Positions 27,147 to 36,905 of a stretch of DNA of 50,957 nucleotides are shown piece after piece. The stretch's first letter is position 1. Each line of letters begins with the position of its first letter. This DNA comes from Accumulibacter sp031732815. Its GTDB lineage: Bacteria > Pseudomonadota > Gammaproteobacteria > Burkholderiales > Rhodocyclaceae. The notes beneath the pieces were generated by a model that was given only the letters and a program-made list of their open reading frames with translations, did not search any database and was not told where the DNA came from. Made by a program: the position numbers and the translations under genes. The DNA lies in assembly GCF_031732815.1 (NCBI RefSeq), contig NZ_JAVMKF010000023.1:1-50957 (forward strand), read 5' to 3'.

Positions 27147-28453
27147 TTGAGCTGATCTCCATGATGGGTCGGACCAGTCGTGGGAGGCTTTGCCGCAGGT
27201 GCAGCGCCGACCGCGGTGGTAGCGCGCATCTCGCGGTGAGTCAGCACGATCAGGCCGACAAGATAGTAGGGAAGGTCAAAATGCAGCAAGCCCAGGAAGG
27301 CGCCGCCAACCGCAAAGCCTATCATGCTCGTCTGTACCATGCGCATAAGTTGCGGTACCCACAAGTCAGTCTCCGCGTTGCCCGTCTTCCGGGCAAGCTT
27401 GGCTGCCCAGCGCCAACTGATGTAACCCAGGCACAGGTAGAGGGCGAGGCCAACGAAGCCGTGTTCGCCCAGAACCTGAAAATAGATGCTGTGCGCAGCG
27501 TGTGCGGTCACCTCCTTGTTTTCACCGTAGAGCTGGTACAGGAGGGGATTGCTCAGATCGAAACCGGCGCCAACGATCGGGCGGTCGAGCGCCAACGTCC
27601 AGATCATTCGCCAGGTGTGCAGGCGCGACATCGCCGAAGTGTCCTGCTCGTAGGACTCGATCGTTTCCATACGCATCCACCAACTCTCTGGCATGACAAA
27701 GAGCAGAACGCCAGCAAGTATCGGCGCGAGCAGAAGGAGTCTTACTTGCCGGCCGCTTTTCACGATCAGGAAGGCTGCCATGACGCTGATCGACAGTAGC
27801 GCGCCGCGCGAATGGCTGCCGAGCACGGCCAGCGCGCAGGTACACATGGCAAAAAGCAAGCCATAGCGCAACCAGCGACGGGTACTGGTCGACCACAGGT
27901 AATACAGCAGCGGGATGAGAATGACCAGGGCCAGCGCCAGTTCGTTGTTGCCGCCGATGAACGAGCCCTGGGGTCCCCACACGCGATACGCACCGCCAGT
28001 CAGCGCTGTGAAGATGCCCCCTTTGACCCCGTAGTAGCCAATTGAAATGACGATCGCCCAGATCAACTGCTCGATCTGTTGGCGACCGGAAATCAACATC
28101 AAGGTGACCCACAGCATCAACTGAATCTTGAATACGCGGCCCCACATTTCGTTCACGATGTCGTCCGCATTGAGCGCGAAAATCCGTGTCACGCACATCC
28201 AGAGAAAGAACGAAATGAGCAGGGCGGTGATCGTGTTGAGGGGAAACGCCTGCTTGCGCCGAGTGAAGGCAAAGCCAATCAAGGTCGCCAAAGCAACCAA
28301 CTGAGCGAAGGGGATGCGTGCGGCGAAACCGAAAGTCAGCAGGTGCGGATTCATCATGCCGATCCACACCCACATCAGGGCCCCGATATGCGGCCGGTAA
28401 AGGATCAGCGGCAAGGAGCCGAAGACGATTGCGGAAAGCAGCAGATCGCGCAT
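27143..28453 (-). CDS. O-antigen-ligase-like protein, exosortase A system (TIGR03097 type)
   Basis: 436 residues with about ten membrane helices. The large periplasmic loop has SFIGGNNELALALVILIPL, LGSHSRGALLSI, HTWRMIWTLALDRPIVGAGF and AAHSIYFQVLGEHGFVGL, the Wzy/WaaL-like signature used to define the exosortase-associated putative O-glycosylation ligases. It is expected to polymerise or transfer undecaprenyl-linked glycan in the inner membrane. The downstream gene overlaps by 4 bases. A 140-base gap with no recognisable feature separates it from the preceding glycosyltransferase gene. Confidence 0.9.
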   Translation of the reverse strand: MRDLLLSAIVFGSLPLILYRPHIGALMWVWIGMMNPHLLTFGFAARIPFAQLVALATLIGFAFTRRKQAFPLNTITALLISFFLWMCVTRIFALNADDIVNEMWGRVFKIQLMLWVTLMLISGRQQIEQLIWAIVISIGYYGVKGGIFTALTGGAYRVWGPQGSFIGGNNELALALVILIPLLYYLWSTSTRRWLRYGLLFAMCTCALAVLGSHSRGALLSISVMAAFLIVKSGRQVRLLLLAPILAGVLLFVMPESWWMRMETIESYEQDTSAMSRLHTWRMIWTLALDRPIVGAGFDLSNPLLYQLYGENKEVTAHAAHSIYFQVLGEHGFVGLALYLCLGYISWRWAAKLARKTGNAETDLWVPQLMRMVQTSMIGFAVGGAFLGLLHFDLPYYLVGLIVLTHREMRATTAVGAAPAAKPPTTGPTHHGDQLK

Positions 28454-28593
28454 CAGGCACCTTCGCCATCGGGCCGGCCACGCTGCCCGTGACCGGCATC
28501 CCCGTCGCCCCGCTGGCGACGGATGAGGTTCGGGAAAGGGTCAGGCATTGGTCGACGAGAAAAGGGGGCTGGGTGAGCGCGCGGCCGGGGGCA

Positions 28594-29814
28594 TCAAGCG
28601 CTTCCGGTCTGGACGATGCGGGCGTACGCCTGGGCGTAGCGCGCCACGCTCGCCGTCCAGTTGCGCTCACTTTCGACAAACTGCCGCCCGGCCGCGCGCA
28701 GCGCCGGCCAGCGCTCGCGCTCGGACAGGAGTTGCCGAATGGCTCCCGCCAGAGCCTCCTTGCTGCCAGCACGAAAGAGGATGCCGTTCTCGCCGTGCCG
28801 AATCAGCTCGCGGTGTCCGCCGACGTCCGAGGCAACGAGCAGGCGACCCTGCGCCATCGCTTCGAGCGGTTTGAGCGGCGTGACCAGATCGGTCAGCCGC
28901 ATGGAATGCCGCGGGTAAGCCAGCACATCGACTAGGTCGTAATAACGCTGCACCTCGCTATGCGGCACGCGTCCGGCAATGACCACCTTCGACTCGAGAG
29001 CGAGACGCTCAACCTGTTGTCTGAGCGCTGCCTCCTGCGGTCCGCCGCCGACGAGCAGGACGCGCACGTCCGGCCGGTGACGCAGGATTTCGGGCAGGGC
29101 ATCGATCAGCAGATCGAGCCCCTCATAGGCATAGAACGATCCGATGAAGCCGATCACCGTCGCGCCGCCCAAACCAAGCTTGCTCTTCAGCCCCTCGTCG
29201 ACCGGCCCGCCGCCGACAAACGATTCGATGTCCACGGCGTTCGGAATGACCGTAACCTTCTCAGCGGATATCCCGCGTTGAACGATGTCACTGCGCAGTC
29301 CTTCGCAGATCGTGAACACCTGATCGGCGCGCTTCAGCGCCCAGGTTTCCAAGCCGCGCGTCAGGCGGTAACGCAGGCTTCCTTCGCGCGTCGTACCGTG
29401 GTCCACGGCAGCATCTTCCCAGAAAGCGCGCACCTCGTAGGCCACCGGCAGAGCAAGCCGCCGACCGACGCGCAAGGCGGGGATGGCGTTGAGCACTGGC
29501 GAATGCGCGTGCAGGATTTGCGGCCTCACCCTTTGCGCCACCTCCAGCAGGCGTTCCTCGACACGCCGCATCAAGGCGAGTTCATCGAGGCCAGGCCAAC
29601 GCCGGCCACCCGCTTCGCTGACGGGCGTGCGGAAGAAATGCCAGCCATCGACCTCCTCCTCGAGCGCACGACCGGCCAGATGCCGCGGCGTCGTCAGATG
29701 AAACGTCTGCCAGCCGAGCTTGCGCTGCTCGCGCAGAATCGACAGCGTGCGAAAGGTGTAGCCGCTGTGCAGCGGAATCGAATGATCGAGGATGTGCAGA
29801 ATACGCAGGCTCAT
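28594..29814 (-). CDS. Glycosyltransferase, exosortase A-associated (TIGR04063/Daro_2409 type)
   Basis: 406 residues, GT4-type GT-B fold. The N-terminus (ILHILDHSIPLHSGYTFRT) and TPRHLAGRALEEEVDGW are typical of the exosortase-A GT subfamily. The donor site shows GFIGSFYAYEGLDLLIDALP and the E(x7)E region PLKPLEAMAQGRLLVASDVGG. It presumably adds one sugar to the lipid-linked repeat unit at the cytoplasmic face. Its start overlaps the preceding glycosyltransferase stop by 4 bases, so the two are made together. Confidence 0.92.
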   Translation of the reverse strand: MSLRILHILDHSIPLHSGYTFRTLSILREQRKLGWQTFHLTTPRHLAGRALEEEVDGWHFFRTPVSEAGGRRWPGLDELALMRRVEERLLEVAQRVRPQILHAHSPVLNAIPALRVGRRLALPVAYEVRAFWEDAAVDHGTTREGSLRYRLTRGLETWALKRADQVFTICEGLRSDIVQRGISAEKVTVIPNAVDIESFVGGGPVDEGLKSKLGLGGATVIGFIGSFYAYEGLDLLIDALPEILRHRPDVRVLLVGGGPQEAALRQQVERLALESKVVIAGRVPHSEVQRYYDLVDVLAYPRHSMRLTDLVTPLKPLEAMAQGRLLVASDVGGHRELIRHGENGILFRAGSKEALAGAIRQLLSERERWPALRAAGRQFVESERNWTASVARYAQAYARIVQTGSA

Positions 29815-31031
29815 CGGACCGGCTCCCTGCCGCCTGCGGTCAACCCGATATGGCGGTCGATGGTCGACAGGTGCGCATCCCAGCTGTAGCGCTCGAGCAC
29901 GCGCTTTCGCCCGGCCGCACCGATCGCCGCAGCGCGCTCCGGTGCGCGCAACAAGGCGCCGGCTTGTGCGACGAAATCGTCGATGCCGCCCGCGGTCAGA
30001 AAGTCACGCTCGGCGACCGCGTCAATCGGTGTCGCACATTCGGCCGAGGCGATCACCGGTCGGCCCATCGACATCGCTTCAAGAATCTTGTTTTGCACGC
30101 CGCGCGCCAGACGCAGGGGAGCAACGACGAGCGCGGCGTGACGCAGGTACGGGCGAACGTCCGGAACGGTTCCGGTGACGACGATACGGTTGTTGGCCAA
30201 GCCTTGCACCGCCGGCGTCGGACTTCTCCCGACGATGAAGAAACGCAGCTCCGGCCAGTCGCGCGCCAGTTGTGGCAAGGCCTCCTTGGCGAACCAGCTT
30301 GCCCCGTCGATATTCGGCCAGTAGTCCATGGCGCCGGTGAACACGATCGGCAATTCGCCCACGGCAAACGGTGAGGGCAGTTCGTGCGCGGGCGAAAAAT
30401 AGTCGGCGTCCACGCCGTTGCACATCGCTTCGATCTTCCCGGCGCACTCGGGCGCGAGGCCGACGAACAGCTCGACTTCCGCCGGCGTGACGAAGAACAA
30501 GCGGCTGGAACGGGCGGCGACCAGACGCTCGAAGGCAAGCAGGCGCTCGCCTTCGCGTCGGTAGAGCGAGGACATCGGCCAGCGGTGACGCCCGGCGTAC
30601 TGCGTCCATTTGTACGAATCGACGTCGCAGAAGTCGACCAGGCTGGTGATGTCCGTGTGGCGCTCGACGAATTGAGCCATGACCGAGGAAAAGACGACGA
30701 CCGCGTCGATCTTCTCGGCGCGCACGGTCCGGTCGACCCAGGCTTGCAGTCCGGCGTTGCGGTAGTAGGGCAGGCTCAGCGCCTGGCCGCTGAGCAAGCC
30801 GCGCAGGCTGAGTATCCGGGCAAGCTTGGGATTGAGGCGGGCAACGTGCAGATCGGCGCAATAGCCGCGCACCGTCTCGACATAGGTCTCGTCCTGCGGA
30901 TCGTCGATGAACGTCCCCAGGAACACGCGGTGGCGCGCCGCCAGATGCTTGAGCAGGTGATACGAACGTACCTTGTCTCCCTTATTGGGCGGATAGGGGA
31001 GGCGGTGGACGAGATAGAGGAGATTGCTCAT
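29811..31031 (-). CDS. Glycosyltransferase, XrtA system (TIGR03087 type)
   Basis: 406 residues. Recognised by LVHRLPYPPNKGDKVRSYHL at the N-terminus, then FVERHTDITSLVDFCDVDSY, IVFTGAMDYWPNIDGASWF and the donor-site VQNKILEAMSMGRPVIAS. This is a GT-B enzyme of the group found next to exosortase A. It probably builds the repeat unit on undecaprenyl-phosphate. It follows the amidotransferase gene by 21 bases and overlaps the next glycosyltransferase gene by 4. The sugar specificity cannot be read from the sequence. Confidence 0.92.
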   Translation of the reverse strand: MSNLLYLVHRLPYPPNKGDKVRSYHLLKHLAARHRVFLGTFIDDPQDETYVETVRGYCADLHVARLNPKLARILSLRGLLSGQALSLPYYRNAGLQAWVDRTVRAEKIDAVVVFSSVMAQFVERHTDITSLVDFCDVDSYKWTQYAGRHRWPMSSLYRREGERLLAFERLVAARSSRLFFVTPAEVELFVGLAPECAGKIEAMCNGVDADYFSPAHELPSPFAVGELPIVFTGAMDYWPNIDGASWFAKEALPQLARDWPELRFFIVGRSPTPAVQGLANNRIVVTGTVPDVRPYLRHAALVVAPLRLARGVQNKILEAMSMGRPVIASAECATPIDAVAERDFLTAGGIDDFVAQAGALLRAPERAAAIGAAGRKRVLERYSWDAHLSTIDRHIGLTAGGREPVR

Positions 31032-31052
31032 CAGAGGGCGAACCCAGTCAGT

Positions 31053-32993
31053 TCACACCACCGCGTTCTCATTGGCACGAGTTTGCGCAGAGGCGGTGGT
31101 CGAATCGAGAACATTGCGCAGGAAAGCGTCGAACATGAGAACCGTCCATAGCGGTGCGCTGTGGTCGGCGGCGCCCGACTGATGCGCATCGACCACCTGA
31201 CGCAGATAAGCCTGATCGAACCAGCCGGTCTCGGCCAGGCGATCACCGAGTACCGCCTGGCGGATCCGCTGTTTGAGCGGGCCGCGAAACCAACGCGCCA
31301 GTGGTACAGCAAAGCCCATCTTGGGACGATAGAGCACGTCGTAGGGCAGGCTGGGCTCCATCGCCTTCTTCAGGAGGAATTTTCCTTCCTGGCTGCGCAG
31401 CTTCAGCGACGAGGGCAGGGTCGCCATCCACTCGACCAGTTCGTGATCCATCAGCGGCTCGCGCACTTCCAGCGAGTGCGCCATGCTGGCTCGGTCGACC
31501 TTGGTGTTGATGTCACCAACCAGATAGGTTTTCAGATCCAGGTACTGAATCAAGGCCAACGGATCGTCGGTGGCCGCCCGTAGCGCGTGGCCACGAAACA
31601 CCTCTTCGGCGGTATAGCCGCCGATCTGCTGCCGGAAACGGTCGGTGAACAGTTGCCGCCGCATCGGAGCACGCAGTATCGAGACGGAGTGGAAGTAGGC
31701 TTCGACGGCCGTTCTCGCCATTCCCTCGAAGGTCGTCTTGGCGCGAAAGACACGTGGCGCCCAATCGGCTTTCGGGTACACGCGACCGAGCAGGCCAAAC
31801 AAGGGCCGCCGCAAGGCGAGCGGCAGCGCCGAGCGCATGCGTTCCTCCATCATGTGCAGGCGATAGCGACGATAGCCGCCGAAGGTTTCGTCGCCGCCGT
31901 CGCCGGAAAGGGCCACCGTGACATGCTGGCGTGCCAGTTGGCAGACGCGGTAGGTGGGAATCGCCGAACTGTCAGCGTACGGCTCATCGTACAGCCGGGC
32001 AAGCGTGTCAACCAGATCGAAGTCGTCGCTGGCAACCATTTCCGAGTGGTGGTTGGTCCGGTAGCGGTCGGCGACGATACGGGCGAACTTCGCTTCATCG
32101 AAAGCTGGATCGTCGAAGGCAATCGAACAAGTGTTCACCGGCGCCGGCGATAGTCCGGCCATCAGCGCCACGACGGCGCTCGAATCGACGCCACCGGAGA
32201 GGAAAGCGCCCAGCGGAACTTCGGAAATCATGCGCAGACGGACCGATTCGCGCAGCCGCCTGTTGAGTTCGTCGCAAGCATCCTCCAGCGACAGCGGTTG
32301 ATGCAGGCTGAAGCGAAGGTCCCAATAGGGTTTCGGTTCGGCCAGCGGCTGACCCCGGCGCAGCGTCAGCGTGTGGCCCGGCGGCAATTTCCTCGCCTGG
32401 CAAAAGATCGTCCGCGGCTCGGCCACATAGCCCAGGGCAAAGTACTCCTCGACCGCCAGCGGGTCGATCTCGCGCGGCAGTCCGCCGTGCGCGAGCAGCG
32501 ACTTCAGCTCAGAGCCAAACAGAAACAGCCCATCGGCCAGGCAGGCGTAGAACAGCGGCTTGACCGCCAGGCGGTCGCGGGCAAGGAAAAGCGTTTGCCG
32601 ATGGCGGTCCCACAAGGCAAAGGCGAACATGCCGCGAAAGCGCTGCACACAACTTTCCCCCCACGACTCCCAGGCATGCACGATGACCTCAGTGTCGCTG
32701 CGCGTGTGAAAGACGTGGCCGAGTGAGAGCAACTCGGGAATGAGTTCCTGGTAGTTGTAGATCTCGCCGTTGAATACCACGCAAACGCTCTGGTCTTCGT
32801 TGTACAGCGGCTGCTGACCGGTCGACAGGTCGATGATCGACAGCCGGCGATGGCCGAGACCGAGGCCGGGCTCGACATGTATTCCGCCTTCGTCAGGGCC
32901 GCGATGGTGCTGTGACTCGTTCATTCGCGCCAGCGCGCCGCGATCCAGCTCACGCTGCCCGCGCAGATCGAAGATCCCGGTAATCCCACACAT
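31053..32993 (-). CDS. Asparagine synthase-like amidotransferase, XrtA system (TIGR03108 type)
   Basis: 646 residues. Class II glutamine amidotransferase domain with nucleophile Cys2 (MCGITGIFD), HHRGPDEGG, and FNGEIYNY. The C-terminal synthetase domain has the ATP pyrophosphatase loop GAFLSGGVDSSAVVALM and later ALSGDGGDETFGGYRRY. The pair would amidate a carboxyl group, perhaps a uronic acid of the polysaccharide; free asparagine synthesis is less likely in this context. It lies 3 bases after the upstream glycosyltransferase gene. Length and active-site residues are complete. Confidence 0.92.
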   Translation of the reverse strand: MCGITGIFDLRGQRELDRGALARMNESQHHRGPDEGGIHVEPGLGLGHRRLSIIDLSTGQQPLYNEDQSVCVVFNGEIYNYQELIPELLSLGHVFHTRSDTEVIVHAWESWGESCVQRFRGMFAFALWDRHRQTLFLARDRLAVKPLFYACLADGLFLFGSELKSLLAHGGLPREIDPLAVEEYFALGYVAEPRTIFCQARKLPPGHTLTLRRGQPLAEPKPYWDLRFSLHQPLSLEDACDELNRRLRESVRLRMISEVPLGAFLSGGVDSSAVVALMAGLSPAPVNTCSIAFDDPAFDEAKFARIVADRYRTNHHSEMVASDDFDLVDTLARLYDEPYADSSAIPTYRVCQLARQHVTVALSGDGGDETFGGYRRYRLHMMEERMRSALPLALRRPLFGLLGRVYPKADWAPRVFRAKTTFEGMARTAVEAYFHSVSILRAPMRRQLFTDRFRQQIGGYTAEEVFRGHALRAATDDPLALIQYLDLKTYLVGDINTKVDRASMAHSLEVREPLMDHELVEWMATLPSSLKLRSQEGKFLLKKAMEPSLPYDVLYRPKMGFAVPLARWFRGPLKQRIRQAVLGDRLAETGWFDQAYLRQVVDAHQSGAADHSAPLWTVLMFDAFLRNVLDSTTASAQTRANENAVV

Positions 32994-32996
32994 ACC

Positions 32997-34190
32997 CTAG
33001 CTCTCAGAGGTTGTGAATGGCGGCCGGTGCCGGCCGCTTTGAGCGCGCAACTGGTCGTCATAAACCGCCAGGTATCTTGCGCACATCGTTGGCATGCTGA
33101 ACTGGCGCTCAACCAAAGCCCGCCCAGCCAGTCCCGCCGCGCGTGCCGCTGGCGGATCAGCCGCGTAGGCGGCGATACGCTCAGCCATCGCCTCGATATC
33201 TCCTGCCGGCACAATCTCACCCGTTCGCCCACGATCGATCAATTCGCGGTTGCCGCCGACATCGGTGGCGACCACCGGCAAGCCGCTGGCCATCGCTTCG
33301 AGGATGGTGTTGGATATGCCCTCTGCCAGCGACGGAAGCACGAAGCAGTCCAACCCGCGCATGATCTCGGGCACATCATCACGTGCACCGGGCAGCCAGG
33401 CGTACTCGGCAACGCCCGCCTGTGCGAGCAGCGCCTGCGCCTCGGTGCGTAAGGGTCCTTCACCAACAATCACCAGCCGCAAACGCTCGACCAGCGCCGG
33501 ATGCGCGCGCAAGGTTCGCACGAAAGCCCGCACCAGGTCGGTCTGGTTCTTCACCACTTGCATGCGCCCGACGCTTCCGACCAGCCACAGGCCAGGGTCG
33601 ACGAAGGGGCAGCCGGCCGGCGCCTGGCGCGATGCAGCCGGATAGAAACGCATTATATCGACCCCATTGTAAATCTGTTCGATCTTGCCCGGCGGAACAC
33701 CCACGGCGCTGACCAGATAGTCTTCGAGATCGCGTGAAAGCGCTATGTACTTGGTCACGAACGGACGGTAGAAGCGACGCACCCAGCGATATTTCCGACT
33801 TGAACCATCGAGATCGCCGACATCGCGTCCGTGTTCGCCATGAATGCGCACCGGGACGCCGGACAGCCAGGCGGGGACGACGACCTCGAGTGCAGCCAGG
33901 TTGCGACTGTGCACAATGGCCGGCTGCAGTTCCCTGAACAGCCGGTAGAGGCGTGGATAGATCCAGAAAGTATGTCCCGGCGCCTTCTCCAGGGCGATGA
34001 ACTGGACATCGTGGCGAGCGATGCGCTGACGAAAATCGGTGATGTCGGTCAGCGCAATGATCACGTGCCGAAACGCTTCGGGCGGCAAACGATTGAGCAG
34101 ATTGACCACCCCGTTCTCGAGACCGCCGACATCGAAGCGAAAAACGACGTGGGCAATCAGCGGACGTCGATCCTTCGCTGCTTTGCTCAT
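32997..34190 (-). CDS. Glycosyltransferase, XrtA system (TIGR03088 type)
   Basis: 397 residues, GT4-type. HVVFRFDVGGLENGVVNLLN at the N-terminus and IVHSRNLAALEVVVPAW, then RIHGEHGRDVGDLDG, are the hallmark of the exosortase-linked group. The donor region is GSVGRMQVVKNQTDLVRAF and PSLAEGISNTILEAMASGLP. It probably adds a sugar to the lipid-linked intermediate. Its start overlaps the exosortase gene's stop by 4 bases and its own stop is 3 bases from the amidotransferase start, so translation is coupled on both sides. Confidence 0.92.
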   Translation of the reverse strand: MSKAAKDRRPLIAHVVFRFDVGGLENGVVNLLNRLPPEAFRHVIIALTDITDFRQRIARHDVQFIALEKAPGHTFWIYPRLYRLFRELQPAIVHSRNLAALEVVVPAWLSGVPVRIHGEHGRDVGDLDGSSRKYRWVRRFYRPFVTKYIALSRDLEDYLVSAVGVPPGKIEQIYNGVDIMRFYPAASRQAPAGCPFVDPGLWLVGSVGRMQVVKNQTDLVRAFVRTLRAHPALVERLRLVIVGEGPLRTEAQALLAQAGVAEYAWLPGARDDVPEIMRGLDCFVLPSLAEGISNTILEAMASGLPVVATDVGGNRELIDRGRTGEIVPAGDIEAMAERIAAYAADPPAARAAGLAGRALVERQFSMPTMCARYLAVYDDQLRAQSGRHRPPFTTSES

Positions 34191-35740
34191 CGGTTCTCCG
34201 CTGTCTGCCGCAGCGCATCCCTGATCGGCGCAGCAGCCGCTGCTGCGAAGTCATCGAGTATCGCTGGCGCCTCCACAGCTTGCTCGTGCGCTGCGTAGAG
34301 AATCACGACGGCCGAGTCATCGCCTTTTCCCATCAGGCGAGCGAGGGCCATGTAAGCCTTGGCCAGGGAATCGCTCGCTGTCCACCGTCCGTCAACCCAG
34401 TACCACTGCCAGACAGTCAGGCGCGTGTGCAAGCCGCTGCGCAACTGTGCCGAGCGCACCTTTAGCTCCTGGTGGTCGAAGCTGATGCGCTGCACCCCAC
34501 CGGCCGTCCTCACCCAGAGCCGATCGTCGCTGCGCACCAGGCCGTTGGTCGAGGTGACCAGTTTACGCTGGTTGTTCTGCTGACGGTAATAGCCCAGGAA
34601 GAGTCCGGCGACACGCCCCTCTTTCGCGAAAGCCAAGTGTGTCTGGGCATTGGTCCCCGAGTAACTGGGTTGCCAATTCACGGCACCCTCCGGCGCAGGC
34701 TGCCAGCCGGGAATGGACGGAAGCGGCGCGAGTCGGCTGATCGGATCCGAGTGACGGTCATCGAGTTGCCACCTGACCAGGGGTCCGAGGGCCGAAACCA
34801 CGACGGTTGCCACTGCACCGATGAGCAGCAGCGGAACGCTGGCTGAACCACTGGTGGATACTTCTGGACGCCGCTTGGCCGGGCGCGGCAGATGGTCCTC
34901 GCGCCAGCGCCCACCGACCCAGAACATCGCCATCATGACGACCCCGAAGAAGAGCCAACCGTAAACTACGTGGTCGACGCCAACCGCCAGTCGGTTGCTC
35001 GACAAATGACCGATCATGACGATCATGTAGGCGCGCAGCCAGTTGGCGACGACGGGAACGATGATCGACGCCAGCACGAAGATGATGCGCCGCTTCAGCG
35101 AGTGATACGTCAGATAGGCGAAGAGTGTGCCGACGGTGATCGACGCAATCAGGTAGCGCACGCCGCTGCAGGCCTCGACCACCGACCAGCTACCGCTTGG
35201 AATGACGAAACGCAGGCCTTCGGCGTGCACCGGTATGCCGGTGAGGCGTAAGCCGAAAATGGTCATCGCGGCGGTCCAGTCCATCAGCTTCGGCATGGCA
35301 AAATCGCCCAGCGGTACCGCGAAGAAGAGGAATAGCAAGGCAAAGGCAAGCGCACGTGCCACCGGCCAGCCGAGTACAGCGGGAACGGACAGGACGAGCA
35401 TCCCGACGGCGGCAAACTGGGTGAACGAATTCACCGCTGCCAGGTCGCCGAGCAGCCAGAAGAAACCAACGCCGGCGAGGAGCAGCCATGCAGAGTAGCT
35501 CGGCCGAGGCGTCAGCAGGGCAATCTCGGAGCGCTTGCGCCAGATCAGCCAGAGCGTGATGGGCAGCACGACAAAACCATGCGCGTAGGTGTCGGAGCGC
35601 GCCCAGATACCCGCCATGCCCAGGAACGTGTGGCGAAAAATGAGCAGAATCAGTATCGTGACGATGAAGAACACGGGCAGGACCAAGCGCCACTGATGAT
35701 CGTCAGCCTGCATTGTCCGACTTGCAACGATGTGATTCAT
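34187..35740 (-). CDS. xrtA: Exosortase A fused to an EpsI domain
   Basis: 517 residues from the ATG at 35740; ATG at 35800 is also possible and neither has a strong ribosome site. About eight membrane helices form the exosortase part, with the catalytic triad Cys191 (VEACSGVRYL), Arg236 (NWLRAYMIV) and His257 (VDHVVYGW). It is a transpeptidase-like enzyme of the inner membrane expected to cut PEP-CTERM tails. From about residue 330 the protein continues into an EpsI domain (IPGWQPAPEGAVNW, YYRQQNNQRKLVTSTNGLV, VWQWYWVDGRWTASD). The EpsI fusion is common for XrtA. The gene is coupled to the downstream glycosyltransferase. Confidence 0.95.
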   Translation of the reverse strand: MNHIVASRTMQADDHQWRLVLPVFFIVTILILLIFRHTFLGMAGIWARSDTYAHGFVVLPITLWLIWRKRSEIALLTPRPSYSAWLLLAGVGFFWLLGDLAAVNSFTQFAAVGMLVLSVPAVLGWPVARALAFALLFLFFAVPLGDFAMPKLMDWTAAMTIFGLRLTGIPVHAEGLRFVIPSGSWSVVEACSGVRYLIASITVGTLFAYLTYHSLKRRIIFVLASIIVPVVANWLRAYMIVMIGHLSSNRLAVGVDHVVYGWLFFGVVMMAMFWVGGRWREDHLPRPAKRRPEVSTSGSASVPLLLIGAVATVVVSALGPLVRWQLDDRHSDPISRLAPLPSIPGWQPAPEGAVNWQPSYSGTNAQTHLAFAKEGRVAGLFLGYYRQQNNQRKLVTSTNGLVRSDDRLWVRTAGGVQRISFDHQELKVRSAQLRSGLHTRLTVWQWYWVDGRWTASDSLAKAYMALARLMGKGDDSAVVILYAAHEQAVEAPAILDDFAAAAAAPIRDALRQTAENR

Positions 35741-35822
35741 GGGAAGGCTTTCGTTGATCTGACTCGGTCGCTCATCCTGGTTTTCGCTCGCTTGCGGCAT
35801 TGGCCCCGGCACGCTCGCCGAG

Positions 35823-36905
35823 TCATCCGAGGTTGCGCACGATGAAGGGTCCGAGCCGGTTGGCAAGGCCGATCGGCAACTTCCGCCAGGTCTCGATGAG
35901 CAGTCTGTACTTGGCGTTTGACGGGTTGTTCTGGGGAATCGAGTCGCGCCGGTAGAGGCAGTACTCATAATGCAGGGCTTGCGGTTCAAACCCCCAGTTC
36001 TTCTTGAAAGCAAAGGATCCGGTGCCGCGCTTGCTTCGACCGTAGTCGAAGACCTTCACGCCGCGTTCGCAGGCGCGGCGCATGAGCTCCCAATACTTGA
36101 AATCGTTCGCCGCAAGCTCACGCGCGGAAAGCTCGTCCCCCGCCGAATACGGCAGCACCTCGTCGCGGAAGTAGAAGCTCAAGACGCTGCTTAGTGGCCG
36201 CTGCGTCGGGTCAACGACGGTGAGCACCTCGCAGTCGGCCGCGAAGACCTCGCGCAGGGCCTGGAAGTAACGACGCGGGAACGCCGGCGTGCCATGTCGA
36301 TGAACGTTGTCGGCATAAAGGGCGAAGAAGCGGTCGATATCGGGGTCAAGCTCGCTGCGCAAGCCGTTCTTGATTCCCTTGCGGACCATGGCGCGTTGCT
36401 TGCGAGGAATGGCCAGCATGTTCGCGTCAACTTCTTTGGCAATCTCCTTGCGGAAGCGCACATAGAGATCCTGCGTCGGCCAATCGGCATGACGCTGACC
36501 GACGTTGCGCATTTCCAGATGGTCTACCCGTAGGCGGCGCGCGCGCGTCTGCGCTTCCTGCTCGAGCAGTTCCACCGCCTCCTGGCTGAGCGCGGCGATT
36601 CCACCGTACATGGCAAACGGCAGCGAGACGAGCGAATTGCCGAACAGCAGACTCTTCACCTGAGCCAGGGGCAGAACGCCTTCGATGACGCCAGCCCGCT
36701 CGGCAAAAAGAAAATGCGTCCGGTGCTTGAAGACCTCACCGACGATCCTCTGCCAGCCCGCCTTGTGGAAGAACGTCGCCTGGGGACAGGAGTCGACGAA
36801 GGCGTCCCAGCGCGCCGCGGTCGCCGCATCGTCTGCACGCAATTCCCTGAGATGCAGTGGCGCCAATCCAGAAGCCGCTTCGCCGGTGGCTTGCCCGCTG
36901 GTCAC
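35823..36905 (-). CDS. FemAB-like protein of the XrtA system (TIGR03019 type)
   Basis: 360 residues from the GTG at 36905, which overlaps the deacetylase stop as GTGA and has GGGAG 7 bases upstream; the longer frame from 36965 lacks this support. It has the tandem GNAT/FemAB fold: RWDAFVDSCPQATFFHKAGW, LVSLPFAMYGGI, RAMVRKGIKNGL, SSVLSFYFRDEVLPYSAG and VFDYGRSKRGTGSFAFKKNW. FemAB relatives transfer aminoacyl groups from tRNA to cell-wall precursors, so this may decorate the glycan with an amino acid. The real substrate in exosortase loci is not established. Confidence 0.9.
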   Translation of the reverse strand: MTSGQATGEAASGLAPLHLRELRADDAATAARWDAFVDSCPQATFFHKAGWQRIVGEVFKHRTHFLFAERAGVIEGVLPLAQVKSLLFGNSLVSLPFAMYGGIAALSQEAVELLEQEAQTRARRLRVDHLEMRNVGQRHADWPTQDLYVRFRKEIAKEVDANMLAIPRKQRAMVRKGIKNGLRSELDPDIDRFFALYADNVHRHGTPAFPRRYFQALREVFAADCEVLTVVDPTQRPLSSVLSFYFRDEVLPYSAGDELSARELAANDFKYWELMRRACERGVKVFDYGRSKRGTGSFAFKKNWGFEPQALHYEYCLYRRDSIPQNNPSNAKYRLLIETWRKLPIGLANRLGPFIVRNLG

